Shown piece after piece: positions 35,001-43,800 of a stretch of DNA of 64,000 nucleotides (position 1 is its first letter; every line of letters starts with the position of its first letter). The notes below the pieces were generated by a model. It ran no database searches, had not been told where the DNA came from, and saw nothing but the letters and a program-made list of their open reading frames with translations. The position numbers and the translations under genes are program-made. Location of the stretch: assembly GCA_004026145.2 (NCBI GenBank), contig CP034991.1, positions 15,863,214 through 15,927,213 of the forward strand, given 5' to 3'. This DNA comes from Takifugu bimaculatus (lineage: Eukaryota; Chordata; Actinopteri; Tetraodontiformes; Tetraodontidae).

Positions 35001-36033
35001 CCTATATTGCCTATTAGGATTTTCAGGATTTTTGTTGTACTTCTGTTGTGCTAAATTCCAAAATATATAAAAATCTGACCTTTTAAGTATATGAAGTAGA
35101 GGAAATGAGTTTTACTGTCCCTGAACACTCTTCCTGTTACTGCAGGTCCGTCAGCTTGAGAGGACTGTGAGTCTGAGAGACTTATCCATCGTGGAGATTG
35201 ATGAGAAAATGAGGGAGTTGTCTGCTGCCACATATGATGGTGTTTTTGTCTGGAAGATTTCAGATTTCACTAAGAAGAGGCAAGATGCTGTGGCTGGTCG
35301 TGCTCCTGCCATGTTTTCATCCGGTAACACTTTTTATTATGAAAAATATCACTTTTGTTATTGGGATCTCTCAGAAATTCTGATTTCTTTACCAGTCTGT
35401 TGTTTGGGGTTAGGCCCTGTGATTCTGTAAAGCGCCTAGAAACAATTTTGATTGTAAAAGACGCTATATAAATAAAAATTGATTGATTGATTGAGTCTAC
35501 TGTGTTTTTCAGCATTTTATACAAGTAAATATGGCTATAAGATGTGCCTGCGGATCTACCTGAATGGTGATGGCACAGGCCGTGGGACCCACTTATCTCT
35601 ATTTTTTGTGGTCATGAGAGGCCACAGCGACGCCCTCCTTAAATGGCCTTTCAACCAAAAGGTAACGCTTACTCCAAATGTGTGTTGGGGAGATGTTTTG
35701 CAGTTTAAATGTGTTTTTTCCCCTAAAAGACATTAGAGCTAATGTTTAATGGATAAAAGAGTTGGCATCAATGTATTTGATCAGTGCGGATATCCTCCTA
35801 ACCTGTGTGTTCAGGTCACCCTAATGCTGCTTGACCAGAACAACAGGGAGCACATAATCGATGCTTTCCGGCCCGACATCTCCTCCTCGTCCTTTCAGAG
35901 GCCAGTCAGTGACATGAATATTGCCAGCGGTTGCCCCCTCTTCTGTCCTCTCCCTAAGCTGGACTGTAAAAACTCCTACATACGTGATGACACCATCTTC
36001 ATCAAGGTCATCGTGGATCTCACTGGCCTCTAG
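13846..36033 (+). CDS. traf2: TRAF2 (TNF receptor-associated factor 2), 10 coding exons
   Basis: TRAF2 is a cytoplasmic RING-type adaptor and ubiquitin ligase that binds TNF-receptor tails, TRADD and cIAPs and feeds NF-kB and JNK signalling. Exons: 13846-14033, 28148-28226, 28511-28609, 29342-29503, 30960-31034, 31121-31196, 31979-32462, 35146-35323, 35513-35661, 35815-36033. Order of domains: RING (Cys34, Cys37, Cys49, His51, Cys54, Cys57), TRAF-type zinc fingers (exons 3-7), coiled coil (exons 7-8), and TRAF-C/MATH from YDGVFVWKISDF to VDLTGL-TAG. The start is the ATG at 13846 in MASQEPSPPSS. About 568 codons against 501 in human; the excess is in the exon 7 coiled coil. Exons 6 and 7 each contain one extra base, so the frame is broken as written. 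Teleosts have two paralogues (a and b), which I cannot distinguish. Confidence 0.94.
14706..15555 (+). mobile_element. Rex3-type (RTE clade) LINE, 5'-truncated, in traf2 intron 1
   Basis: The coding remnant gives LLFADDVVLLASSARDLQLS and then the C-terminus LGHLVRMPPGRLPGEVF through LLPPRPDPG. After a 3' end GATAAGCGGTAGAGAATGGA comes a TGGA tandem tail, which fits Rex3, an RTE-clade LINE known to end in GATG repeats. The insertion is bounded by a 13-base target duplication TGGTCCTGGTTTA (14693-14705 and 15556-15568). The frame is open in two blocks (14756-15133 and 15133-15528) with a frameshift near 15120-15133. Confidence 0.85.
16222..16412 (+). repeat. Old L2 LINE fragment
   Basis: It aligns by eye to the end of ORF2 and start of the 3'UTR of the younger L2 copies. 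CTCAGAGTGCTGG, AATGGGGGGCC, GGAACCAGCTTCCTGTCCAGG and AGTAATTCTGAAG match positions near 49640-49840 and 61040-61240, with many substitutions and deletions. It is clearly older than copies A and B. Confidence 0.7.
16492..16655. repeat. Diverged repeat, copy 1 (possible ERV LTR piece)
   Basis: It shares blocks with 27752-27920, including GTGTGGTGCCAGCCTG, GTCCCAAACAGAGAATGCT and AGAATCCTCTAGC, in the same orientation. The two copies bracket the antisense retroviral remnant, so they could be pieces of its two LTRs. No TG...CA ends could be fixed, so a shared dispersed repeat is the alternative. Confidence 0.5.
17098..17586 (-). pseudogene. Possible retroviral env N-terminal fragment (162-codon frame)
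   Basis: An uninterrupted frame of 162 codons in the place where env is expected, downstream of pol on the minus strand. It includes a strongly hydrophobic segment (IAIFLLFLLLVSSARS) like a leader or signal peptide, two possible N-glycosylation sites (NET, NIS) and a second hydrophobic stretch. I do not recognise the family by sequence. The env assignment rests on position and signal-like segment only. Confidence 0.4.
18115..18185 (-). pseudogene. Retroviral integrase C-terminal remnant
   Basis: The minus strand encodes DSLSPRWKEPYQVLLVKR, matching the small SH3-like C-terminal motif (PRWKGPYQVLL) typical of gammaretrovirus-like integrases. Only this short piece is recognisable. Confidence 0.7.
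18309..18877. mobile_element. MITE with CCGTATTTTC inverted ends
   Basis: The left end begins CCGTATTTTCCAGGACTATA at 18309 and the right end finishes TAGTCCAGAAAATACGG at 18877, with TA on both sides (18307-18308, 18878-18879). Internal copies of GCGACTTATAT repeat the subterminal motif. There is no transposase. The ends resemble those of the Tigger-like element at 50174, so it was probably mobilised by a pogo/Tigger transposase. It lies inside the retroviral remnant and is therefore younger. Confidence 0.8.
19764..20482 (-). pseudogene. Retroviral reverse transcriptase / RNase H remnant
   Basis: On the minus strand the beginning of the RT is readable (SPCNTPILPVPK at about 20310-20290), then the FTVVDLSSAFF motif near 20165-20130 with one catalytic Asp, and then the RNase H start (PFHLCATEKEGLASGLL near 19860-19800). 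The pieces are in different frames with intervening stops, so no enzyme is made. Confidence 0.75.
21060..21101 (-). pseudogene. Retroviral nucleocapsid zinc knuckle
   Basis: The minus strand gives a 14-residue CX2CX4HX4C motif (CHRC...HWTHDC), the RNA-binding knuckle of gag nucleocapsid. It lies between the gag-like frames and the pol remnants, as expected for a retrovirus. Confidence 0.75.
21180..22206 (-). pseudogene. Retroviral gag-like remnant (matrix/capsid)
   Basis: Two open minus-strand frames (22206-21859 and 21548-21180) lie directly upstream of the zinc knuckle. I do not see a diagnostic capsid motif. The gag call rests on order relative to the knuckle and pol. The frames are interrupted between 21859 and 21548. 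Confidence 0.5.
22889..23735 (-). mobile_element. Rex3-type LINE, 3' part, minus strand
   Basis: Reading the minus strand from 23735 down gives FGDHRIGSLLFADDVVLLAS, the FKYLGVLFTSEGRM segment, the conserved C-terminal block and the ATGGATGGA tail at about 22890. It is collinear with the Rex3 at 14706-15555. The corresponding 5' part, in the same orientation, lies at 26340-27250 beyond a Rex1 element. Confidence 0.82.
23736..25940 (+). pseudogene. Rex1-type endonuclease/reverse transcriptase, broken
   Basis: Breaks include a TAA at 24358-24360 after GLKTI, a frame change at the run of ten G near 24376-24385, a TAA after YLLHR at 25037-25039, and a shift near 25264-25275 just after the GGPQGT motif. 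The catalytic SDD segment of the RT lies in another frame than its neighbours. The enzyme would have nicked target DNA and primed reverse transcription of its own RNA. Confidence 0.8.
26104..26136 (+). other. Perfect hairpin in the Rex1-type LINE 3'UTR
   Basis: TTTCCTCACGCTGT (26104-26117), loop CCGAC, then its exact complement ACAGCGTGAGGAAA (26123-26136). It lies about 190 bases before the 3' tail of the LINE, where CR1/Rex elements can carry structures recognised by their RT. Function here is not shown. Confidence 0.75.
26340..27250 (-). mobile_element. Rex3-type LINE, 5' part with endonuclease domain, minus strand
   Basis: The minus strand encodes LALGTWNVTSLVGKEPELV, then RLDIVGLTSTHGKGSG and DWTLYHSGVADGERQRA, the APE endonuclease start of RTE-clade LINEs. 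Upstream is a GC-rich leader with a GGGCTACCACCTTATCGTGG start near 27250. It stops abruptly near 26340, and the RT part expected next is missing. The same-orientation 3' part lies at 22889-23735. Confidence 0.78.
27752..27920. repeat. Diverged repeat, copy 2 (possible ERV LTR piece)
   Basis: Partner of 16492-16655 in direct orientation, 11 kb away. Similarity fades on both sides. See that entry for the shared blocks and the LTR interpretation. Confidence 0.5.
29626..30785 (+). mobile_element. PIF/Harbinger-like element, copy 1, in traf2 intron 4
   Basis: The ends are inverted repeats: GGGCCAGATTCAC at 29626 and GTGAATCTGGCCC ending at 30785, each next to AAT (29623-29625, 30786-30788), a 3-base target duplication as in PIF/Harbinger. 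Subterminal CTTACGAACA motifs recur near both ends. The interior holds a transposase remnant (30030-30278). A second copy in opposite orientation lies at 32660-33742. Confidence 0.85.
30030..30278 (+). pseudogene. Harbinger transposase C-terminal remnant
   Basis: GDRGYAL, then PWLLTPLTNPQTPQEF in the next frame, then FNQMHARSRSTIERNIGMLKGRWMC back in another frame, then LIARL and a TGA at 30276-30278. The HARSRSTIERNIGMLKGRW block is the end of the catalytic core of HARBI1-like transposases, including the last acidic residue (Glu). Frameshifts and loss of the first half make it inactive. Confidence 0.8.
31121..31196 (+). other. traf2: traf2 coding exon 6 with +1 frameshift
   Basis: The exon begins TATGTGGATCATATTAAG (YVDHIK) in phase 0 after TTTTTAG and ends before GTAAGT. 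The neighbouring phases demand a multiple of three, but it is 76 bases long. The expected zinc-finger sequence CRFHVVGCNT is present only in the next frame after an extra G near 31161-31163. A clean acceptor and donor make a mis-called border unlikely. Confidence 0.88.
31979..32462 (+). other. traf2: traf2 coding exon 7 (zinc finger to coiled coil) with +1 frameshift
   Basis: The exon begins VEKEKIHDHERQ in phase 0 and ends LNNK before GTGACT. Its length is 484 bases although both borders are phase 0. The first frame reads to LHFIMG near 32057. Beyond the GGGACATC at 32056-32063 the conserved sequence (IKISLESLQPQSLD, then TFENIVCVLNREVER) lies in the next frame. The rest is a heptad-rich coiled coil, longer than the human one. 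Confidence 0.88.
32660..33742 (-). mobile_element. PIF/Harbinger-like element, copy 2, inverted, in traf2 intron 7
   Basis: The left end is GGCCCGTTCACC (32660) and the right end CGTGAATCTGGCCC (33742), with AAT on both sides (32657-32659, 33743-33745). The interior is the reverse complement of copy 1, including the same broken transposase piece (about 33350-33100) and the AT-rich spacer. High similarity is visible over most of the length, for example CCAACATGTCGGCACTGAAA near 33561 against its complement near 29785. Confidence 0.85.
35146..36033 (+). other. traf2: traf2 coding exons 8-10: TRAF-C (MATH) domain
   Basis: Exon 8 finishes the coiled coil and starts the MATH domain (YDGVFVWKISDFTKKRQ). 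Exon 9 has YGYKMCLRIYLNGDGTGRGT and the WPFNQK strand. Exon 10 has VTLMLLDQNNREHIIDAFRP and ends IVDLTGL. This part is intact, in frame and almost identical to mammalian TRAF2, and it trimerises and binds receptor tails. Exons are 35146-35323, 35513-35661 and 35815-36033. Confidence 0.94.
35388..35494 (+). repeat. L2 LINE 3' tail in traf2 intron 8
   Basis: GGGGTTAGGCCCTGTGATTC, AAGCGCCTAGAAACAATTTT, GACGCTATATAAATAAAAAT and the terminal GATT repeats match the end of L2 copy B (61880-61976). It is 5'-truncated to about 100 bases and ends only 18 bases before the acceptor of traf2 exon 9, so it supplies part of that intron's 3' end. Confidence 0.85.
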
Positions 36034-36578
36034 ACAGTGTGGTCTCTGTAGCTACCATAGGATCCTCCTTTTCTATTGTGTACACTGTGTGTCCTTATTT
36101 TCATTTTTGTCCAGATGGTTGGTATGAAATTGTAAATGAAAATGTTATAATTTTTTTAGATCCAAATTCTGGGGCAAATTTGACAAAGTTGTGGTTTTGA
36201 TGTGGATTCTAAATAATATTTACCTTCAGTTTTCTATTCTGGATAGCTGGGACCCAATTCCAGAAGGTGCTAAAGTGATGAGTGTGACCAGGTAAAAAGA
36301 TGAGATGATACAAAACCCAGCTGTCAGAATGACAGCCGAGTGTGCCTACGGTCTTGTTGTCTTAATGTAAATGTTTAAAGTGATTATCGTGAACAGTTGG
36401 ACTGTGTGGATGCAGCTTGAGGCTAAAACACACATGATGCAGTGGTTCATGTATTAATTTCTTTCATGAATGTTTTGTGTACAATGTGAGAGCATTTGTT
36501 ATGTTTTTAGACTGAATTCACTTCAACAAAGCAAGACATCCTTCACATGTGTTTATTAAAATTTGTCGCTTTAGTACA

Positions 36579-36584
36579 ATAAAA
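36579..36584 (+). terminator. traf2: Candidate traf2 polyadenylation signal
   Basis: A canonical AATAAA lies 546 bases after the traf2 stop codon in an AT-rich 3'UTR without other genes. It is the first clear hexamer downstream of the stop. Another AATAAA at about 37932 would give a longer transcript. Confidence 0.55.
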
Positions 36585-36799
36585 CTAAGCAAGCCCAACT
36601 ATGGCATAGTTGAGATGACTAGGTTTATACTATTGTATCAAAGTAAGCATGCTGTGTTTTGAAAAGGAGGAAGGGGCAAATCCTTATCACATAGAGATGT
36701 CTCAGATCATCATACTAATTTTAAAATTAGACAACGATAAACCCAGCAACTACACAGTACATATTTTAATGGATAATTTCATGTATTAATATAAAATAG

Positions 36800-37150
36800 C
36801 TATCCAAACCTCCTTCTTTGGGCTGTTCCTCATCAGGGGTCATCACAGTGAATCACCCTCCTGCATCTTCTTCTTTTCTCTGCATTCTCACACCAACTAA
36901 TCTCCACATCTTCTCTCACTACATCCATCAGTCTCCTCTTGGTCTTCCTCTAGACCTCCTGTCTGCAGTTCCAACCTTAGCCTCCTTCGACCAACGTATT
37001 AACTGTCCATCCTCTTGACATGTTCTTACTACCTCTGGCTTTACCTCCAGAACATCTAACTTGCGCTGTCCCTCTGATGTTCTCATTCCTGATCCTCTAC
37101 ATCCTCTTTACTCCCAGACAACCTCAACATCCTATCTTCTCAGTGCCTCT
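36800..37150 (-). repeat. Antisense tail of a non-LTR retrotransposon
   Basis: The plus strand reads CTTTGGGCTGTTCCTCATC, ACTACATCCATCAG and TCTTGGTCTTCCTCTAGACC, a pattern common in fish genomes as the antisense of a LINE C-terminus. The coding sense is therefore minus. The exact family is uncertain and no frame is intact. Confidence 0.55.
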
Positions 37151-38782
37151 GTCTCTAAACTGGGCCTGAAATTACTCACATATTTATCTTGGCAATGAGC
37201 TATCCAAAACCTGACCCTAGTTGGAATAGATGATTCATTCAATAGGTGAAATCATGAATTTATTGTAATGATCACATTGTTTAGGTTGAGTTATTATTAA
37301 TTTATTGTGATCAACAATAAGTACAGCTTCACATTAAAACTAATTAGTGCCAGACCTGCTGAATATTCCATGCCAAAATCACTCCTGGAGCACATCAACA
37401 ATTAATCCATGATGCCACTACTGCTACAAAAAGAAAACAAAAGCATAACCTTAAAGGGACCAGTTAGGTTCTCAGAGCTGAATTGAAACAACTCGGTAGA
37501 GGATTGTGGCAGCAGAGTGAAACACTCATTAGTTATGGTAAATGCTTGATTGCAGTGGTAAATTCAGGGGTGTCTCAACCAGCTATTGAGTTTGGGGGCA
37601 ATTTCCTCTTTCACACATTAAAACTCATAAGAAGTCCACAGTCGAATAGAGGGCAAATGCTTTTTAATTATGTAAATCATACAATAGGTTACAAAATATT
37701 GATTGAGTTTTATTTTCTTTGTTTTCTGTGAAAAGCTTCAGATACTGTCTGAACTCCATGTGTTGTAATTCTGTTTGCTGTGTTTTATTTTATTATATAT
37801 TTTATTATACATCACTTTATTTTTTTAGGGAAAGTTTTGTTAAATTGCATACAATATACAATTTATTTGTATGAATATGCCATCAGTAAATAAGATGTTA
37901 CATTTGTGAGCTCTGTGAGCTGGTTTGGGTTAATAAATGCAGTTTACAGTTACCATATGATTGTGTTCTTTTCAAGTCGAGATCGTCAGTTAATAGAATT
38001 TCTGATGTTTTTCTTATGCAGTTACTAATAAAACAGTCAAGACGTGCAGGCCATCACTGTACACTTAACAGGGTTTACGAAATACATTATTTGTCATTTA
38101 GGAGTTGAAACCAGTTTATTGCCAGTACCGGTACTTATTTATTACCATTTACTTTCTGAAATTTCATTTACAGCCTATTTGTCAGACTACAGTAAAGAGG
38201 GTTGTGTGGTTGGGGTCAGGTGAGTGACGTTCATGTCAGACACTTGTTTATAGATGACAGCTGAGTTAACCATATTATATTTAGGCTGGTGACGTCATGC
38301 TGTACCAGGCAATATTATCGTGTGAAAGACGTCACGCTGCTTCCCCTTTTTCTGCTGCAAAAAATTATGTTTATTCATATCAATTTATCTGCAGAAGGCA
38401 TGAACCATCAAGATGAGAGGAACCTGTCAGTGGATCATGATTCTCTACCCCAGCAGCCTTGGCCTAGCAAAGTAGCACAGTAAATGTTAACCAAAAAAGT
38501 ATGCAATAGACTATACCTATTGTTAAAGACTCCTGATTTTTAAGATGTCCTCTTCAGTTGTTTTTTTTTTATTTTTTATAATGTGAATATTAAAATCTTT
38601 ATTGCAAAATAAAGATATAGTTCTGATTTTACAACATGTAGGTAGACAAACCTACTGTAGAAGCTCCACACGGAAACCGTGTTCTAGTTTTGTGTAGTTC
38701 GTTACTTCGACACAAGGGGGTGCATGTGATCTGTGTTTCAGATGTCAAAACTACTGACCTTGAATATTCAGGCTCTCTAAAT
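37151..38782. other. Noncoding AT-rich stretch downstream of traf2
   Basis: No exon, RNA gene or recognisable element was seen. A second AATAAA near 37932 could be a distal traf2 polyadenylation signal. Confidence 0.5.
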
Positions 38783-40569
38783 CAGTGTTTTTCAACCTTT
38801 TTTGAGCCAAGGCACATTTTTTTCATTGAAAAAATCTCGTGGCACACCACCAGCAGAAAAAAAGCTTATTTTAACACTGAAGAATTATGTTATATTATAG
38901 TGTCTTGAATAGGAATCAAGTAAACAAAACGAAAAAGGTATTTTATAATCTTTATAATCTCAATGTGAAACCTGGGCCTGTTTGGATGAACACAGAGCTG
39001 ATATCCTGGCAGGAATCGATGAAAGACACACATGAAGCTCTTCCTCCACAGCTCTCAGTCTTTCTCTGTTTTTAGTTTTTACAGCAGTCAGGCTTGAAAA
39101 GCTCACCTCACACAGATATGTTGTGGAAAATGGGAGCAGTGTTAAAATAGCTTTGTTGGCCAGCATTGGGAATTCCTTTGCAGCTGCCAACCAAAAACTG
39201 TCCGAAGGTAGATCAGCAAAGCTTAGCTTGAGACCACGATCTTGTCTTAGTTCAGTTAGTTGCTCCTGCTCCTGTAAAGTCATGTCCTTTCCAAGAGCTG
39301 ATGCTGAGCTGAATGGGTCCCTAACCCAGTCAAGGCACTCTGTGGAGGCTGAAGAGAAATAAAATGACATCTTCTCCTCAAGAGTTTTCAGATGTTTAAC
39401 TATTATCTCACCCAGTGCAGCAGTATTAACATCTTGCCATTTATTGGTGAGTGGGAACATTTCAAGATTGCCACTTTCCACATGTTGCTGCCAGAGTTGC
39501 ACCTTTGAACGGAATCCATTTATTGTATCTGTACTTGTAAGCAGGTTTTCATTTTGGCCTTGCATTCGTGTGTTCAGTTCATTCAGATGATGAAAAATAT
39601 CTGCCAGGTATGCCAGCCTTGCACACCACTCATCACATGCAAGCAGCTTTGCATAATCGGAACCCTCATTTGTCAAAAAAAACTTTAAGTTCCTCTCGCA
39701 GCTCATACACACGGGCCAGCACCTTGCCGCGTGACAACCATCGCACCTCCGTATGAAACAGCAAGGCTTTATGCTCCGCTCCCATTTCCTCACACAAAGC
39801 CGCAAAAATGCGACTTTTCACAGGTCATGACTTCACAAAGTTTACCATGTGCACAACATCATCAAACACAGGAACGAGGTCTGCTGGTAAAGTCTTGGCA
39901 ACGAGGGCTTCGCGGTGTAAAAAACAGTGAGTGATGAGCACATCTACCTGTTTCTCTGTGTGTTCACACAGGCGAACAAAATACTCAACATTTTTATTTT
40001 GAAGTGAAGGGTGTTTCGTTTGGAGATGGCGTTTAAGCTTACTTGGGACCATAGCACTGTTGGAGAGCTTTTCACCACATACCAAACACAATGGAGTCAG
40101 CGCCGTTGCATCTCCGGTAAAAGTAAATCCAAATGAAAGATAGCTTTCGTTGTATTGCCTCGCGCCAGAAACTTTGCTCGACGTCACCGTCTTTGCTTTC
40201 TTTTGACCTCCACTCATACTGGGGCCTTCATCTGGGTCTGGATTTTGTCCAGGGTCCAGTTCAGAGCCAGAATATTTTCTCTTCAAAAACTTATCCATCA
40301 CTCTCACCGGAGTCCCGCTATCCACAACGCCACCGTAAACGTCACCTGCCGCGGCATCGATGCGTCACTAATTCGCTTGTCTCCAAGCACAATGCCATTA
40401 ACAATTAGCTACCTATCTACCACCACCTACTGGTATGGAAGAGTACTATATGGTTACTCTGCCAGGCGCTAGACCGCACAGGCACAAAAATTTGATAATT
40501 TCCCACGGCACACCTGATAATATCTCACGGCACACTGGTGTGCCGCGGCACAGTGGTTGAAAAACACTG
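38783..40569 (-). mobile_element. hAT DNA transposon (ZBED/SCAND3-like) with 8-bp target duplication
   Basis: The ends are CAGTGTTTTTCAACC (38783) and GGTTGAAAAACACTG (40569), a perfect 15-base inverted repeat of the hAT type. They are bounded by the 8-base duplication CTCTAAAT (38775-38782 and 40570-40577). The interior encodes a BED-finger transposase on the minus strand. The undecayed target duplication and inverted repeat indicate a comparatively recent insertion. Confidence 0.95.
38960..40325 (-). pseudogene. hAT transposase with BED zinc finger, two visible lesions
   Basis: The frame starts at 40325 (MDSGTPVRVMDKFLKRKYSG). A BED-type finger follows (CLVCGEKL...KLKRHLQTKHPS). The middle corresponds to ZBED5/SCAND3-like hAT transposases (FHTEVRWLSRGKVLARVYEL in another reading phase), and the C-terminal dimerisation region ends EELHVCLSSIPARI near 39010. 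Two lesions are visible: a TGA at about 39823-39825 in place of the usual Arg codon (a CpG-type change), and a +1 slip in a run of eight A on the plus strand (39675-39682). Otherwise the two frames (40325-39825, 39805-38960) are open. Confidence 0.88.
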
Positions 40570-40832
40570 CTCTAAATAACGTCCTCTGTTCAGGAGCCTA
40601 ATCCACTGAGACTCCACTACTGCTTCCAGGAGAAACATTTTTTTTTAAATTGCTTTTTTTTTAAAAAAAAAATGCTGTGAGTTTGTCCTCTGGGAAACAT
40701 CCTGTTGAGTTCACTCACGGTACCACCACAATGTCATGACCAGAGAGGAGACAAAGAAATTGGCGGACTGAGTTCCACCAATTGATATTTATTGTGGTTT
40801 TTATTTGATATAGCCATGTTCATTTTAGACAG

Positions 40833-43800
40833 TTATGCACAACATGATGCACAACATGGGTCTAAACTTTAAACTCTAAAGTGACCCGACTGAGTTTTTA
40901 TTTGCTTTATCTTTGCAATTAATTAATTTTATTACTCAGCATGCCAGGTATTCCTCAATTACCTTGTTTTTGATCATAATTCATCCTTCTTATATATTTT
41001 TCTTTTTTACATTTTGAATAAAAACACTTTTTATGTCACAACCCCTCTAAGGCACAACATGGGTCTAAAATGACCCATATCCATTTCCCATGTTATTTCA
41101 TGTATGGCTGAGTGTTTCTATGCTTGAATGTTTATAATCTATGTATTTAATCATTTATTAATACAACTATTCAGTAAATTTTAATTGTTTTATTCAGAAC
41201 AAATCATCACATTAAGTGTTCTGTTCTTCCTTTATGAATAAGCATAGCTTTTGTCAGTCTTCATAAAGTTTTCACACATGGGTCAGAAATGACCCACATT
41301 TGTGTAACATATAGTATTTACCACTGGAAATTTTTGAAGACCTGAAACATGTAAGTCTTATTTTACAATAATTATCGTCTTACCTGATAATAAATTTGAT
41401 GTGATAACTCTGCATAATTATTGATTATGTTTAAGGTAATTTTAAGACTAAGTAGCTCCTTTTCTTGTCAGAAAGGGAAGAATTTTCAATCGGCTACTGT
41501 TAGCTAGCTAGCTACCGTAGCTAGCTAGCTGTTGACATTTGATGACTTGTGAAACATAAGTATATGATAATTGATAAGGGTTTAAGTTACCCTGAGAATT
41601 AGTCATAGTCTATTAAATAAGTATATTAGACAACTTATTTCAGAAAGAAAAATAACTAGCCTATTAGTTCGCTAGTTAGACTTGTCAAAGTAACTGCTGC
41701 TAGCTAGCTAGACTTGTGAAATATAACTAAGTAAATATAAAATTAATAAATATAAGTAAATATAACTGATAAGGTTTAAGTTACCTTGAGAAAAAGTACA
41801 TTACTTGTCAGAGAGGAAAATATATTCAATACTATTAGCTATATTGTATTCTAGCATATTATATTGTAGCTAGCAATCTATCAAGACACCAAAATTAAGC
41901 TTAGTACGACAGTTGACAGATCCTGTCACTAGAAATGCCTCAAGATCATATTAAACCCTAGCTGCCTCACTATCAAGCTTGTCTCTGTATACTGATGATA
42001 ATATTTTGTGCATTTGCTTTTCTATATTCAGATCATGGCTATTCATAGATTCACTGCTGAAATGATTGTGAAGATGCTGCAGAAGGGACTAGATCAGGAA
42101 GATGAGGATGGAATTGGTCCTGAGTCTGAAATCTCAGATGATGATAATGACCCAGCCTATGTGCCTCAGGGTCAAGTTGGAGTTATGGGTGTATCTCTCC
42201 TGAAGATGACAAAGAGGGCTCATCTGATGAGTCTTCTGAAGAGGAAATTCAGACCCAGTCAAATAGTTTTCGTAAAAACAGGTCTTACTGGAATGAGAAT
42301 CCCCCCACTCACAGCAGAATAAGAAGCCATATCATTCTGAGGAGCTGCCCAGGACCTACACCTGGATAAATTCATCAGTGACAACATCATTGAGGAGGTT
42401 CTAAGATGCACCAACTTAGAGGGACGCAGAGCAGTCGCAGCAAAAGGGAAAGAGTGGAAAAGCATCGACAAGGAAGACTTCCTGGCCTTTATCGGTTTGA
42501 CCCTCCTTGCCGGGGGGGACAAGAGCTGGGATGTTGCCTTGCGGGAGCTGTTTCTCAACCCCCTACAAAATCCAATTTACAAGGCCACCATGGGTGTCGG
42601 GAGATATGAGAATATCCGCCGCTTCATACGGCTTTGACAACAGGAGGACCAGGGCTTTGCGACTGGAAACGGACCACATGACGGCATTCAGATACGTGTG
42701 GGAGCGCTTCCTGGACAACTGCAGAAGACGGTTCATCCCTAGTGACTGTGTCACCATCGATGAGCAGCTGGTGCCGTTCCGGGGCAGGTGCCGGTTTCTA
42801 CAATATATGCCCAGCAAGCCGGCAAAATATGGGCTAAAAATCTTCTCGATGTGCGATGCAAGGGTGCCTTATGCAATAGACGGAATTGTCTACACAGGGA
42901 GGCAGCCAGAAGAGGAGATTAAGAAGAAGCTTGGGGAGACTGTTGTCCAACAATTGTGCAGTGGGATCAGAGGGACAGGTGAATGCAGATTATCAGTTCT
43001 ATCCATGTTTACAGTCTTTCATACTGTGTAATTTTATTTTATATGGTTTCTTTGTAAGCAAAATAGAATAGATAAATAAGAATTAAAGAAAGAATAAATG
43101 TGAGGTCAGTGAATTTAATTTTTAATTCTATGTTGTATACTGATAAAGTGCAACCTTTTTTTCCTCCCATAGGCCTCCCACATCACGATGGACAACTTTT
43201 TCACCAGTGTCCCTCTGGCTGAGAAGCTCCTTGAGAAGGACCTAACAATTGTAGGCACTCTCCGACAGAACAAGGCTGATATGCCACCTGTGATGAAGCC
43301 ATGTAAACTGTGTGAGATCTCAGAGTTTGGATTCAGAGGCAACATGACCATGGTGAGCTACGTCCAGAAAAAAGGAAAGTCTGTTGTCCTTTTGAGTACA
43401 ATGCACAACAACAAATCAGTGGATGAGAGCAACCAAAAGAAGAAGCCAGATGTGATCCAGTTCTACAACAAAACAAAAGGAGGTGTAGACACAGTGGATC
43501 AAATGGTTAGCACCTACACGTGCAAGTGGAGAACAAGGAGGTGGCCAATGGTCCTCTGGTATAACATGCTGGATGTTGCGACCCTCAACGCATACACAAG
43601 CTTCACGTCACAACACCCGGAGTACATGAGTGGCATAAGCAACGCACGCTGCCTGTTCATCAAAGAGCTGGGCCAGGAGTTAGTCACGCAACACATGAAG
43701 AGGCGCATGGAGAGCACACCCGTATTCCAAAAGCCCATCCTAGAGGCTATGGGAAGATGCGGGATCATAAAACAAAACCCAGGCACCACACAGCCACAGG

